48,883 bases of DNA from a virus. Of the stretch, positions 30,681 to 40,370 are shown in pieces. How positions within the stretch are numbered: the first letter of the stretch is position 1; the number at the start of each line of letters is the position of its first letter. Both the position numbers and the translations under genes were made by a program. The stretch covers positions 1-48,883 of IMG/VR virus record IMGVR_UViG_3300027977_001554; one strand, written 5' to 3'. The notes under the pieces were generated by a model. That model did not search any database, was not told the origin of the DNA, and worked only from the letters and a program-made list of their open reading frames with translations.

Positions 30681-32239
30681 CAATTAATTCTAATATTTTG
30701 ATTTAGGATTAAACTTTCGGCATTATTCAATAAAGTTTCAATATCCTCAAGTCTTTGACCATTCCCACTTGCACGTTTGGATGGTTTAATAATTGCAATT
30801 GGATGAACATGTCCTTCCAAGAAGGCATACATCTTTCTTAATAACTCAATAATAACCTCACCCCTCACGGTTGAATATGTGAGGTTCTGTAAGGATGTTT
30901 CGCCTCTAACAAAGGAATTCTGTGGGATACCATAGATAGTGTCTTGTAAGTCAATTTTTTGTTTTGTACTAGTTGCGTCTTGTGACAACAAATAAATCTT
31001 TTGTGCTCCCATTACACCATAACTTATTGGTTCGGATTTGAATGAGGTTGGAAATATGGTTTCAGTCACAACATCATATTGTTTACCATATATTGGTCTT
31101 TCACCATTTCTACCTGACACCAAGAAATAACCACTTTGTTGTGAACCATAATCCAAAAGAATTTTTGAACTAAACTTTATAAAATTTGAAACTTCTGGAT
31201 TGGTGACTAATGTGTTAAAATTATTTCCTTTTTCATACGTTGTTTTTGATGGTGTAACAACAAATGGAAGGACGTTTTGGAATACGGTTTGATTTGTAGA
31301 ATTGTACCCGCTATAAGTTAAGAACCCATCAAAAACACCTTTGATGAAGGTATTGATAATGTAGACAGTTTCATCAAAACTTTTCCCACCAATTTCAATT
31401 TTTGCATCAGTTGGTAATAATGTAGTATCTATTTCTAATTCTAATATTGCTTGAGAATTAAAATTACTAACATCAAATCTCAAATCATTTTCATTGTAGT
31501 TGTATAGTTGAACAAACCCATTATAGACATTTTGTGTATTTTCAAGATTTTCTATATGCCAAACAATAACTTTTTTAACCTTAGTGATAACTTCTTTTAA
31601 TGAATTAATCTTTTGTGGTGGTTTAGCCGTTTCTTGAATTGGGAAATAAGACAATTGCAAGAAAGCCCTATTGTTATTTGGCGTTGGTAGTTTGTTATAT
31701 TTTAATTCTGGTGTTTTGCCCGCACGTAATAAAACTTCATTTTCTTTTAGTACTAAATCGGCAGTACCTCTACCTAGAATACCAACATCCTCTGGTTTTG
31801 GGAAAATACCCTCAGTACTTCCCCCACTTGAAGATAAATAAGATCCATCTGGATTACGTAATGACAATCCTTGTGCATATCTTGTCCCTTTCGCCATAAA
31901 TTTTGTAGCCCCTTGATAATTTTCAAAAGGACTTAATAATGGACTTGAAAATGGTCCCTGAACGTAAAATTGATTTTCTCTCCTATAATCTTTGTTCATA
32001 TAGATGATATGAACGTATTCATTAACTTGTGGTGTTTGACTAACAAAAAATGGTAACAATGGTAAAAATAAAACAGGGTCTTTACTAGTCCATTTCATTT
32101 TTTCTTCATTCCAATTTGGTATTGCTGATATAATTGCCGTGTAATCTTCAGTTTCTGGTATAACACGCAATCTACCCAACATCATTGGGTCTTGATTGTC
32201 AATAACAGTACCAGGGAATAATATTTGATGTTCACTCAT
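30680..32239 (-). CDS. Baseplate protein with gp5-like OB-fold domain
   Basis: 519 residues. The N-terminal region LFPGTVIDNQDPMMLGRLRV (7-26) followed by VHIIYMNKDYRRENQFYVQGPF has the pattern of the gp5/VgrG OB fold found at the base of contractile-tail spikes. The C-terminal part includes GEVIIELLRKMYAFLEGHVHP, a helix with a GHxHP motif typical of baseplate and spike-associated proteins. No lysozyme domain as in T4 gp5 is visible, and no obvious triple beta-helix. It is probably part of the central hub or spike. Its start overlaps the end of the preceding small gene by 4 bases. Confidence 0.68.
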   Translation of the reverse strand: MSEHQILFPGTVIDNQDPMMLGRLRVIPETEDYTAIISAIPNWNEEKMKWTSKDPVLFLPLLPFFVSQTPQVNEYVHIIYMNKDYRRENQFYVQGPFSSPLLSPFENYQGATKFMAKGTRYAQGLSLRNPDGSYLSSSGGSTEGIFPKPEDVGILGRGTADLVLKENEVLLRAGKTPELKYNKLPTPNNNRAFLQLSYFPIQETAKPPQKINSLKEVITKVKKVIVWHIENLENTQNVYNGFVQLYNYNENDLRFDVSNFNSQAILELEIDTTLLPTDAKIEIGGKSFDETVYIINTFIKGVFDGFLTYSGYNSTNQTVFQNVLPFVVTPSKTTYEKGNNFNTLVTNPEVSNFIKFSSKILLDYGSQQSGYFLVSGRNGERPIYGKQYDVVTETIFPTSFKSEPISYGVMGAQKIYLLSQDATSTKQKIDLQDTIYGIPQNSFVRGETSLQNLTYSTVRGEVIIELLRKMYAFLEGHVHPIAIIKPSKRASGNGQRLEDIETLLNNAESLILNQNIRIN

Positions 32240-32448
32240 TTGTTAACTCTACTTTCGTATTCTTTTAAAATTGTATTATAGGTCAACTCTAACTTATCTA
32301 TATGTTCGGTTAATTTGATTAGAGTATCTTTAGTGAATTTAAAATCTTCTTGGATAAAATCCATAGCAAATGTTAAATCTCTATTTGGTGAGGATTTATA
32401 ATCCTTTATTACCTTCAATGCTTTTTCAGCTTGTTCTTTTTTATCCAT
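32236..32448 (-). CDS. 70-residue hypothetical protein in the baseplate operon
   Basis: Short, charged, mostly helical protein: MDKKEQAEKALKVIKDYK at the start and a C-terminal amphipathic helix TLIKLTEHIDKLELTYNTIL. It overlaps the next gene by 4 bases (ATGA) and is 3 bases from the previous one, so it is clearly part of the operon. Possibly a small chaperone or connector; no family recognised. Confidence 0.55.
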   Translation of the reverse strand: MDKKEQAEKALKVIKDYKSSPNRDLTFAMDFIQEDFKFTKDTLIKLTEHIDKLELTYNTILKEYESRVNK

Positions 32449-32451
32449 AAT

Positions 32452-34566
32452 TTAAAAATATTTTCCAGATGCGATATTTGGTACAGTTAAACCCGCTGGT
32501 GTTACTGCCGTAGGTTTTATTGCAATACTAACTTTACCATTTTCAGTTTTTTCCTTTTCCGCAGCTTTAATATTACCAAACATTGATAGAACGGTTAAGT
32601 TTGGAGAACCATCTGGCATTGGTCCTGTTGGAATACCCAATTTCTGCATTTCTTCAATAGCATTAATAAACGCCCTTGATTCCGAATATCCATCCAAAAA
32701 CTCTGAAGCAAATAATAATGGGAGTGGGATTTGATTTAATAAAGCTCCCAACGAACCTAATACACCTCCAGAACTACCATTTGAATCTTCTTCGTCATCA
32801 TCATTACCACCACCTCCAAATGTTCCACCATCACGGTTTCCTTCTTTACCTCCAATACCATCAATAAAATTAGTTGTGGCATCTGAGGCGGTCTCAATAC
32901 CTTTGGTTACAGCTTTGGCTGCGGAACTTAATCCTTTTGCAACACCAGGAAATTGGAGACTTAAACTAACAATTTTTAAAAGTTCATCAACAATACTTTT
33001 ACATTTTCGCCAATCAGTTATGAGTTGTCCGACCAATAATAAAATCTGAATCAATTTTAAGATGATAACATTTGTCTTTCTCTTTTTTTCATCTTCAATA
33101 TCTTGGATTGTTGAGTCAATTAACTTTAACAAATCTTTTTTAATTTGATTGTATAGTTTCTCAATAAACTGAGCCCCAACTCTTGAAATCAAATTAATCA
33201 TAAACTTTTTGAATTTTTTTGTAAATTCAATTAAGTTTTCACTCAGATTAATATCTTGTTGTCCTAGAGACAATAACATTGTGTAAAATGGTAATAAAAC
33301 CTTTGGGCTTAATAACGAAACAACAACCGATTGTCCCATTAATTTAATGAAGTTAGCATCAACGGCTGCGGTGATATTACCACCAGGTATATTGATATTC
33401 CAATTTGGGTTATTTGTTAATGATTGAGTTATCTGACTAGCGGCATTAACTTGGTCTTCATCAGGAACAAATCTTAAAGCATCCAATGCACCAACAATAC
33501 TATCAACATCAACAGGTAATTCTACATTACCACAATCAACATATTGTACGACACCTTTTTTAATATTACTAATTCTGATTTCAATATTTCTTAAATCAAT
33601 TGCACTGAATTCAAAAAACGAATCATCAATAGGGTCATCTTGAGGTATTTTCGCAACACCACTAACATCAATTTCTTTTCTATTATCAAAACAAATTCCT
33701 AATATCCTTAATAATAAGACTTGAAATTTAGAATTAACTTCAAGTTGATTAGTTCCAGTATTTAAACCGATGTCTAATGCTCCTGTTAAGATATTCATAA
33801 CATTTGCAATAATATTGTTAAATTCAACAACCCTAATTGATTTGTAGTAATCAAGTAAAAATTGTACAACTGTTGTAGCGTTATTAAATCTTGGGGCTAA
33901 TGTAATTTTAAACCAAGGACCAGGTTGATTTAAGTTATTTGTTTCAGTGTACTCAATATCAAATAAATCTTGACCTGATTGTCCTTTATATAATTGTCCA
34001 GTTAATCCTGAATATGATATATTTGTTTGTGTTAACTCGTATAATTGTCTATTCATTGAGAACGGATTATCCTGAATAGAGATGGGGTTGGTTTCATATA
34101 AAAATTTACCAATACCATCATTGGGGTCAATTTTTAATAACCCCAATAAATCCAATGCTGATACTTTTATATAAAGTACTTGACCTGGTTGATATCTTTG
34201 TTGTTGGTCACAACCAATTGCTTTAATTGTTTCATCAAATAATATTTCGGAAAGGATTGGTTCAATCTTTTTAATTACTTTTAGGAGTAATTTTTTAATA
34301 AAACTAATTGTCCCAGTATTTCCATTACTAGATATTGTTGCAACATCTAATAGTCTATCAAGTTGACCTTGTGTGTCTTTCTCAAATTTTTTTACCTTAC
34401 CTTTTAGTTCAGATAATTTATTTGATGTTGATTCTTTTAAATCATCAAAACTTTCCCCAACACTTTTTGTTACACTATTATATTCTTTTTTAAGCTCATT
34501 ATAGGATTGTGTTGCGGATATTTTGTCTTTGAGTTGTTTATAATCAGATTTTAAATCTAACCCCAT
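32452..34566 (-). CDS. Large tail/baseplate-associated protein
   Basis: 704 residues. The N-terminal 75 residues are coiled-coil-like. There follow a folded region (about 85-420) with RYQPGQVLYIKVSALDLLGL and several helices rich in Ile and Leu (about 420-560). A glycine/aspartate-rich linker comes next (GGTFGGGGNDDDEED, about 589-603), then a C-terminal domain ending IASGKYF. It is too short for a tape measure, and lies between two small helical proteins and the gp5-like gene. A baseplate-wedge or hub component is likely from context; no family recognised. Confidence 0.55.
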   Translation of the reverse strand: MGLDLKSDYKQLKDKISATQSYNELKKEYNSVTKSVGESFDDLKESTSNKLSELKGKVKKFEKDTQGQLDRLLDVATISSNGNTGTISFIKKLLLKVIKKIEPILSEILFDETIKAIGCDQQQRYQPGQVLYIKVSALDLLGLLKIDPNDGIGKFLYETNPISIQDNPFSMNRQLYELTQTNISYSGLTGQLYKGQSGQDLFDIEYTETNNLNQPGPWFKITLAPRFNNATTVVQFLLDYYKSIRVVEFNNIIANVMNILTGALDIGLNTGTNQLEVNSKFQVLLLRILGICFDNRKEIDVSGVAKIPQDDPIDDSFFEFSAIDLRNIEIRISNIKKGVVQYVDCGNVELPVDVDSIVGALDALRFVPDEDQVNAASQITQSLTNNPNWNINIPGGNITAAVDANFIKLMGQSVVVSLLSPKVLLPFYTMLLSLGQQDINLSENLIEFTKKFKKFMINLISRVGAQFIEKLYNQIKKDLLKLIDSTIQDIEDEKKRKTNVIILKLIQILLLVGQLITDWRKCKSIVDELLKIVSLSLQFPGVAKGLSSAAKAVTKGIETASDATTNFIDGIGGKEGNRDGGTFGGGGNDDDEEDSNGSSGGVLGSLGALLNQIPLPLLFASEFLDGYSESRAFINAIEEMQKLGIPTGPMPDGSPNLTVLSMFGNIKAAEKEKTENGKVSIAIKPTAVTPAGLTVPNIASGKYF

Positions 34567-34934
34567 TATTTTTTCATTTTGTATTGATTATCCGAGTTTG
34601 AAATATCTCGTTCCAATAAGTCTTTAATTATCTCATCATCCATATCCGCAATTGAGAAAGACTCTTTTGTGCTATTTGTTTTTTCCCAAATTGATGCTTG
34701 GAGTTTGGAGAGGGATAATTTTTTCTCCACACAATCATTAATTATTTTCTGTTGTTTTTCAATGACCGGACCTATTAGTGTCATGTCTTCAGGTTCTTTC
34801 ATCATTGTCAACATTTTGTTTTGGATTCTCATAGCTGTATTTCTTTGTTCTACAAGTTCATTGTAAATTTCCTGCATCAATGCTAAAATCGATTCCTTGG
34901 ATAAATTAATTTCTTTTTTTAAAGGTCTTGCCAT
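34566..34934 (-). CDS. Hypothetical 122-residue helical protein
   Basis: Helical, charged protein, KEINLSKESILALMQEIYNE then a long helix with QRNTAMRIQNKMLTMMKEP. It could be a small assembly chaperone for the tail proteins encoded downstream. It overlaps the next gene by one base, so it is in the same operon. No family recognised. A near-match of the late element (ATATTTAC, 34939-34946) lies 4 bases before its start. Confidence 0.5.
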   Translation of the reverse strand: MARPLKKEINLSKESILALMQEIYNELVEQRNTAMRIQNKMLTMMKEPEDMTLIGPVIEKQQKIINDCVEKKLSLSKLQASIWEKTNSTKESFSIADMDDEIIKDLLERDISNSDNQYKMKK

Positions 34935-34946
34935 AATAGTAAATAT

Positions 34947-35699
34947 TTATCTCACCATTTTTTCAATCATATTAACATATAAGAATTTGAACTTTTTAAG
35001 TGATAAACGTATTTCTTTTGTGTTCAAATTAGTCATTTCTCTTAATGATAATAGAATTATATTTTTATTGAATTTATTATTTGAAGTACTTATGAAAATT
35101 TTGTCGTGATTTTCAAATATTTCATATAACGCCTCACCCAATTTTGTTTCATTTTCATTTAAAGAATTTTGAGTGAACACTTTATCTAATTCAAATAAAA
35201 ATTTTTTAATTATAAAATCAGCTTCAATTGGTTCATCGTCTATGTTGTACGAATAATTCTCATTATTTTCCAAGTCAGTAGAAATGTCTTCATATGATAT
35301 TTTACGATTTGTTTCTTTTTGGTCTTTTTGAATCTGACCCATTAAATAATTTTTACATATTGTTCCAAAATAGGAATATGCTTTCTTTTCTTTTGATGGT
35401 TTAAATTTTTCAATTTTTGTCATCAAAAAGGAGTGAGTATCGTTGTGAATTTCTTCAAATTCAACGTCTTTACGATATAGTTTGTAAGTCCTTATAATTG
35501 AGGAAATCATTTTATCTATTGGATGTCTTAAGATATCGTTATAGATTTTGTTTTTTTCCTCAAAAGAATCGGCAATTAAAAAATTTCTAACTGCCAATTC
35601 CTCTTTTTCACCAAAATAAAATTTATCTTTCTTGGGTTTTCTCCCTTTCTTTTTTGACTCTAAACTTGTATTATCCGGTAAACTTGTTTCATCTGTCAT
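34947..35699 (-). CDS. Late-transcription sigma factor (gp55-like)
   Basis: 250 residues. The central region resembles sigma-70 region 2 as it occurs in T4 gp55: EFEEIHNDTHSFLMTKIEKF, then AYSYFGTICKNYLMGQIQKD. This region binds the core polymerase and recognises the -10 box. The N-terminus is basic (KKKGRKPKKDK, 16-26). The C-terminal half has a helix pair that could be a region 4 remnant (NIILLSLREMTNLNTKEIRL). T4 gp55 directs RNA polymerase to late promoters with a single -10-like TATAAATA box. The recurring ATATTTAT element in this window is the natural candidate target. A good match by pattern, not verified by search. Confidence 0.75.
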   Translation of the reverse strand: MTDETSLPDNTSLESKKKGRKPKKDKFYFGEKEELAVRNFLIADSFEEKNKIYNDILRHPIDKMISSIIRTYKLYRKDVEFEEIHNDTHSFLMTKIEKFKPSKEKKAYSYFGTICKNYLMGQIQKDQKETNRKISYEDISTDLENNENYSYNIDDEPIEADFIIKKFLFELDKVFTQNSLNENETKLGEALYEIFENHDKIFISTSNNKFNKNIILLSLREMTNLNTKEIRLSLKKFKFLYVNMIEKMVR

Positions 35700-35707
35700 T
35701 ATATTTT

Positions 35708-36502
35708 TTAGGATTGGTATTTTATGGATCTATCAACAATGAAAAAAGATTCCTTTTTTGCGGAATCAATCCAAAATTGGATTTCTTCTTTACCAAGAAC
35801 TTCATCACCATTTTTATAATCCCAAAAAATAGAACCTTGTCTGAGATTTGTATGCTTATATCCAATTCTTGGAATGGTCATAATCTTCACAGAATTGTGT
35901 GTTAGACGCAAAAATAATTCATAACCGAATGTGAGTTTGAACGAAGGCTTAAGTAGTCCAAAATCAACAAATGATGACCTTTTAATTACCAATCCAGACA
36001 TTTGGAAATTCTGATAAGTCAAAAGTGTTTCATTGGTTAGAATCCCCATTTCACTAGAAATGTTAACCGCAAATGTTGCCTCATTTGTAAATCCCGCAAA
36101 TTGTCCATTCTCGGTTACATCAACAACAATTGGTAGGAAACAATCAACATCCTTATAGATTTTAGAATACTTGTCAACATTTTTAAACCAAATTTTAGAA
36201 TACTCATCATCAAATTCAAAAATTGATATCCATTTTGATTTTGCGACCCTTGCTCCGTGATTTACCTGTTCAGCAAAACCAGGTTTTTTAGTCCATACTT
36301 CTCTAGTTACATTAATCCCACTAAAATCATATCCATCCAAAAATTCAACCAATTTTGTTTCATCGGTATGAACAATAACCAACTCATTGATTTCAACTTC
36401 TTGAACTTTGATTGATGTTATAGCTTTGTTAAAATAATCTTCAAACCAAGGGTGTGATGAAGATTTAAGTGGTAATATTACTGATAAATCAAATTTTTCC
36501 AT
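35708..36502 (-). CDS. Glycosyltransferase, GT2-like
   Basis: About 264 residues from the ATG at 36502, which fits the overlap with the upstream gene better than the longer start at 36541. The N-terminal FDLSVILPLKSSSHPWFEDY and SIKVQEVEINELVIVHTDE form the nucleotide-sugar-binding half, and SKWISIFEFDDEYS has the DxD-like acidic motif (about 101). A GT-A fold enzyme is likely, with an unknown sugar. First gene of the glycan operon on the side of the sigma factor. Confidence 0.68.
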   Translation of the reverse strand: MEKFDLSVILPLKSSSHPWFEDYFNKAITSIKVQEVEINELVIVHTDETKLVEFLDGYDFSGINVTREVWTKKPGFAEQVNHGARVAKSKWISIFEFDDEYSKIWFKNVDKYSKIYKDVDCFLPIVVDVTENGQFAGFTNEATFAVNISSEMGILTNETLLTYQNFQMSGLVIKRSSFVDFGLLKPSFKLTFGYELFLRLTHNSVKIMTIPRIGYKHTNLRQGSIFWDYKNGDEVLGKEEIQFWIDSAKKESFFIVDRSIKYQS

Positions 36503-36503
36503 A

Positions 36504-37562
36504 TTATTCGGCAGTTTGTAATTTATTATATTGTTCCTCAAAGGATTTAAGTCTTACGTCCAGATACCCTTCAAATTTATTTAATACATTGTCTTTGAAT
36601 GTTTCTGATGTTGGTAAGTTCTCAACCATCTTTTTCATTTCATTTAACAAAGTATCACTAATATTATCCTCCAACCAATTCTGTAAGAAATCGGCAACAT
36701 AGTCAGATAAATCATTTTTATTACTAATCCATATTCCGTTATCCTCGGACATCCATTGTGGAATCATTCTTGGACCAATACCCAAACAAGGAACACCACA
36801 TTTCATTGATTCCAATGGGAATGTACCATAAGCACTTGTTTCATCAATCCAAACTGACATAAATGATTTTTGCAAAACATTTGCAAATTCTTTTTCACTC
36901 ATTCCTCTCATATCTCTAAAGGTAACCCATCTATATTGGGGGAATTTAAGATAGAAATTCTTGATTACATTTAACGCTTCACGTTGTTCTCTAGAGTGGA
37001 TTGCAATGATTGGGTTTGCTGGATATTCTGATGGTTTGAACTCATCTGAGATATATGGTTCAATGACATCAATTGATACGTTTTTCATTAGATTTGAAAT
37101 ATACTCCTTTTGTTGTTCAGAGGTTGTGATACATTTCATAAACCCAAGTTGTGACCAAGATTGACCTGGTTGTAGGGTTTCCAATATGTGGTCATACGCT
37201 TGAGATAAAACAATTTTACCACAAGGTAGATTACTAATTTGACCCATAACGAAACCATATAATTCCGGAATGATAATGAAATCTTCTGGGGCGACTTGTA
37301 ATTTCTGACCATCAATTGATTGGTGTTGGAGTTCCATATATTTTGAATCTAACCAACTTGATATACCAACATAATCATTCTTCTCGTGTAACATAACAAC
37401 ATTATATCCACCTTCTGAAAGGACATAAGCCATACGATAGATGTAAGCAACTGATGCTTTTGCGTTACCTTTGGTGTCTTGAATCAAAAAATAAACTTTT
37501 GATTTTTTGTCTTTAAGATTTTTTATTGAATTTTCAACTTTTGATAATTGTTCCTGATTCAT
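36504..37562 (-). CDS. Glycosyltransferase, GT-B fold (GT4-like)
   Basis: 352 residues. Two Rossmann-like halves: KVYFLIQDTKGNAKASVAYI with YVLSEGGYNVVML, and later IIAIHSREQREALNVIKNF. The C-terminal signature YGTFPLESMKCGVPCLGIG (about 245-263) is the acidic donor-binding motif of GT4-type enzymes. Overlaps the next gene by 4 bases (37559-37562). The sugar and acceptor are unknown. Confidence 0.75.
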   Translation of the reverse strand: MNQEQLSKVENSIKNLKDKKSKVYFLIQDTKGNAKASVAYIYRMAYVLSEGGYNVVMLHEKNDYVGISSWLDSKYMELQHQSIDGQKLQVAPEDFIIIPELYGFVMGQISNLPCGKIVLSQAYDHILETLQPGQSWSQLGFMKCITTSEQQKEYISNLMKNVSIDVIEPYISDEFKPSEYPANPIIAIHSREQREALNVIKNFYLKFPQYRWVTFRDMRGMSEKEFANVLQKSFMSVWIDETSAYGTFPLESMKCGVPCLGIGPRMIPQWMSEDNGIWISNKNDLSDYVADFLQNWLEDNISDTLLNEMKKMVENLPTSETFKDNVLNKFEGYLDVRLKSFEEQYNKLQTAE

Positions 37563-37828
37563 ATTTTATTAATTAATTTTTTATACATTAATGAATTAAA
37601 TGCCATTCTAAATGGTATTGACAATTCAGAGGTTCTCATTCCCAACGCTTCATCGGCTTCCTCATTTTCAACAATTAATGTTTCAACCATCATTTTAACC
37701 ATATCATATTTTACAACACTAATATGATTTTGTGGGATTCCGGTATAGTCGGTTGGGGGTTCAACATTGATGTATTCTTCAATCGCATCAATATCAAAAT
37801 AGAAATTTTCTCCAAGTATTTTTAACAT
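37559..37828 (-). CDS. 89-residue hypothetical protein
   Basis: Begins MLKILGENFYFDIDAIEEYI and contains PTDYTGIPQNHISVVKYDMV followed by a helix KMMVETLIVENEEADEALG. No family recognised, no membrane segment. Coupled to both neighbours by overlapping ends (7 bases upstream, 4 bases downstream), so it is translated with the GT4-like and HAD-like genes. Confidence 0.55.
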   Translation of the reverse strand: MLKILGENFYFDIDAIEEYINVEPPTDYTGIPQNHISVVKYDMVKMMVETLIVENEEADEALGMRTSELSIPFRMAFNSLMYKKLINKI

Positions 37829-38466
37829 AATATTTGTTTTAAGATATCTTCTAACTCTTTAAGTTTTGTTATTGAGTATTCTTTTTTTATATCCTTATTG
37901 TATTCGGTTTCAAACTTAATTACAATTTTATCTTTAGGATGATACAATAATAAGTTAGGATTTGCCGTAAGTAAAACATCAAATTCATTCCATATTGAAT
38001 TCAATGTAATATTTGAATAAAAAAATATTTTTTCTAATTCACACCCAAACTTTGATAAGAAAAATAATGTTGCTGGTTTTGATTTGCCAATTTCATCCGA
38101 CAATACCATAAAGTCCCATTGTTTTCTATTGTTGATATAGACCTCATTTAAATCAACAAATGTTGTCATTTCAACTGAGGGGGTATGTCCAAATAATTCC
38201 ATACAATATTCTTCATATAAAAATGAATAATATTCTTCTTCATTCTGAAATGCAAAATGTTGTTTTAAATCTAAACTTGTGACTGGGGATAATATTTTGT
38301 ATTCAAATGGGGTTGGTAATGTATCTAACTCTGTATTGCCTTCTGAGTCAATTAGATAAGTTTGATATTCGTTTTGTGGATTTTCAATTAAATGTTTTTC
38401 ATATAATTGTTTGAATTTACCAATTGTATCTCTCAATACGCCATTTACATCTATTGCTATTCTCAT
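37822..38466 (-). CDS. HAD-like phosphatase family protein
   Basis: 214 residues. Motif I is MRIAIDVNGVLRDT (1-14), with the nucleophile aspartate at 6 followed by Asn where the acid/base aspartate normally stands. Motif III is likely DEIGKSKPATLFFLSKFG with the conserved lysine. HAD motif IV is not clear. The Asp-x-Asn start could weaken phosphatase activity. 5'-deoxyribonucleotidase-like or sugar-phosphate roles are possible. One base separates it from phoH. Confidence 0.6.
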   Translation of the reverse strand: MRIAIDVNGVLRDTIGKFKQLYEKHLIENPQNEYQTYLIDSEGNTELDTLPTPFEYKILSPVTSLDLKQHFAFQNEEEYYSFLYEEYCMELFGHTPSVEMTTFVDLNEVYINNRKQWDFMVLSDEIGKSKPATLFFLSKFGCELEKIFFYSNITLNSIWNEFDVLLTANPNLLLYHPKDKIVIKFETEYNKDIKKEYSITKLKELEDILKQILC

Positions 38467-38467
38467 G

Positions 38468-39190
38468 TTAATATCTTTGTAAAATTTTTGTGATTAATGG
38501 ATTTCTAACGACATCATTTAGTGTAAATTTAAAAATACCAATGTCTTCCAAATCCACTAATCTATGTATTGCGTCATATAAACCTGATTTTTCAATTTGT
38601 TTAAATTTGTCAGTTTGATCCATATCACCACTAAGAAAGAATTTACTGTTAAAACCTATCCTAGTTAAAATTGTTTTCATTTCATTAGGGGTGGTATTTT
38701 GGAATTCCTCACCAACTAATATGGCGTTATCAATATTAAGTCCTCGTATGAATGAAATTGCCATAACCTCAATAATACCAAGTTCTTCAAGTTTTTTTGT
38801 TGTTTCTTGTCCAATTATTTTCTTTAGGAGATAGAATGAAGCGTATACATAGGGATCCATTTTTTCTCTAACATCTCCAGGTAGCAATCCAATAGTTGAG
38901 TCACTACTTTCTACAGCAGGTCTTAGTATGATTATTTTCTCATATGGTGTTGTTGGGTCAGAAATTAAATCAATTGCGGTCTTTAGTGATATATAACTTT
39001 TACCAGTTCCAGCTGGTCCTGAACATATTGTTATTTGGTTTTTTTTCAGAATATCATAATATATTTTTTGATTATCTGATAAGAATTTGTCCTTGGATTT
39101 CTTTTTGATAATCTCACTTATGAGTTCTTTTTTGGTTTTTTTCGGTTCATCACTTACTTGACCTTGTGTTGGTTTTTTTCTTGGTGCCAT
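38468..39190 (-). CDS. phoH: PhoH-like ATPase
   Basis: 240 residues. Walker A GPAGTGKS (58-65), then KIIILRPAVES and the phage PhoH-typical GLLPGDVREKMDPY. Walker B is NAILVGEEFQN, and the sensor region FFLSGDMDQTDKF. The basic N-terminal extension of about 35 residues is not part of the domain. PhoH-like proteins are widespread in large phages; they are P-loop ATPases related to the helicase half of bacterial PhoH2, with no settled role in infection. Secure family call. Confidence 0.9.
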   Translation of the reverse strand: MAPRKKPTQGQVSDEPKKTKKELISEIIKKKSKDKFLSDNQKIYYDILKKNQITICSGPAGTGKSYISLKTAIDLISDPTTPYEKIIILRPAVESSDSTIGLLPGDVREKMDPYVYASFYLLKKIIGQETTKKLEELGIIEVMAISFIRGLNIDNAILVGEEFQNTTPNEMKTILTRIGFNSKFFLSGDMDQTDKFKQIEKSGLYDAIHRLVDLEDIGIFKFTLNDVVRNPLITKILQRY

Positions 39191-39213
39191 TTAATTTAAT
39201 TAATTGTATTATA

Positions 39214-40200
39214 TTATCTATATGATGGTTTGTTTTGTAATACATCCATCCAATGGTCGCACATTTCTTCCATTAATTGTTTGAATGTGTAGGTGGGTTT
39301 CCATCCTAAAGTTTTTCTAATTTTAGTGGAATCACCTTTTAAATAAGGTAATTCTTCAGGTCTTAAATATTTGTCATTTTGGATAACATATTTTTTATAA
39401 TCTAATCCTAGATATGAAAAAACAACTTCACACATTTCTCTAACTGAATGTGTTTCCATAGTTGATACAACAAAATCGTCAGGTGTGGAATGATTTAAAA
39501 TCATGTGCATTGCTTTGACATAATCCTTTGAATGTCCCCAGTCTCGGTATGAATCCATATTACCTAATTCTAATTTATCTTGTAGCCCAAGTTTAATTGA
39601 ACATGCCGCTTTCACGACTTTTGTTGTAACAAAATTAGAACCTCTTCGTGGTGATTCGTGATTAAATAAAATTCCATTTACTGCGTGTAATCCATATGCT
39701 CTTCGATAATGTCGCACCATATTATATGCAAATACTTTAGAACACCCATATGGTGAAACAGGATTCATGATTGTTGTTTCTCGTTGAAAACCATCACTTT
39801 CAATTGTTAGTCCAAACATTTCTGAAGAACTTGCTTGATAGAATTTAGCATTAGGACAAATTCGTTTGTAGGCTTCTAATATATTAACAACTCCAACAGA
39901 ATTTGTTTGAACTGTAAATTGTGGGATATCAAATGATATTCTTACATGTGATTGAGCTCCTATATTATATATTTCATCTGGTTTTATTTCAGATAATAAA
40001 CGTTCAATTGATGTTTGGTCTAATAAATCACCATAATATGTATGTATTTTAGTTATAATATTATTTAATCTACTTGATTGATTTTCTGAGGTTGATTGTC
40101 TTCTAATCATTCCATGTACTTCGTACCCTAATTCTAAAAGATATTCGGCTAAATAACTTCCATCTTGACCACCAATACCAGTAATAAAAGCTTTTTTCAT
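39214..40200 (-). CDS. gmd: GDP-mannose 4,6-dehydratase
   Basis: 328 residues of the extended short-chain dehydrogenase family. NADP-binding GIGGQDGSYLAEYLLELGY (8-26), the family-typical GMIRRQSTSE, catalytic SSSEMFG, YGCSK and HESPRRGSNFVT, and RDWGHSKDYVKAMH. It converts GDP-mannose to GDP-4-keto-6-deoxymannose, the precursor of GDP-L-fucose and of GDP-perosamine or rhamnose. All active-site motifs are intact. The start overlaps the stop of the small gene upstream (ATGA). With a DegT-like aminotransferase next to it and fucosyltransferase-type genes downstream, both perosamine-like and fucose-like sugars are possible. Confidence 0.93.
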   Translation of the reverse strand: MKKAFITGIGGQDGSYLAEYLLELGYEVHGMIRRQSTSENQSSRLNNIITKIHTYYGDLLDQTSIERLLSEIKPDEIYNIGAQSHVRISFDIPQFTVQTNSVGVVNILEAYKRICPNAKFYQASSSEMFGLTIESDGFQRETTIMNPVSPYGCSKVFAYNMVRHYRRAYGLHAVNGILFNHESPRRGSNFVTTKVVKAACSIKLGLQDKLELGNMDSYRDWGHSKDYVKAMHMILNHSTPDDFVVSTMETHSVREMCEVVFSYLGLDYKKYVIQNDKYLRPEELPYLKGDSTKIRKTLGWKPTYTFKQLMEEMCDHWMDVLQNKPSYR

Positions 40201-40370
40201 AAATTATTTTTTTTTTCATTTAATATAATAACACAAGGTATTTTTTGTGTATTTTTTTTTATAAATTCATAATAAATTTCTTCAAAATTATCACACTCTA
40301 ATAATAAAGTAAATGGAACCATTGGTTCATAATCACTATAACTAATCATGTCCCACAATTGGTATTTCAT
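40197..40370 (-). CDS. 57-residue protein linking gmd and the aminotransferase gene
   Basis: Open frame beginning MKYQLWDMISYSDYEPMVPF and ending ILNEKKNNL. Both ends overlap neighbours by ATGA: its start with the stop of the DegT-like gene and its stop with the gmd start. That double overlap is good evidence that it is translated. It is too short for a family call; it may be a fragment of a larger sugar-biosynthesis protein. Confidence 0.6.
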   Translation of the reverse strand: MKYQLWDMISYSDYEPMVPFTLLLECDNFEEIYYEFIKKNTQKIPCVIILNEKKNNL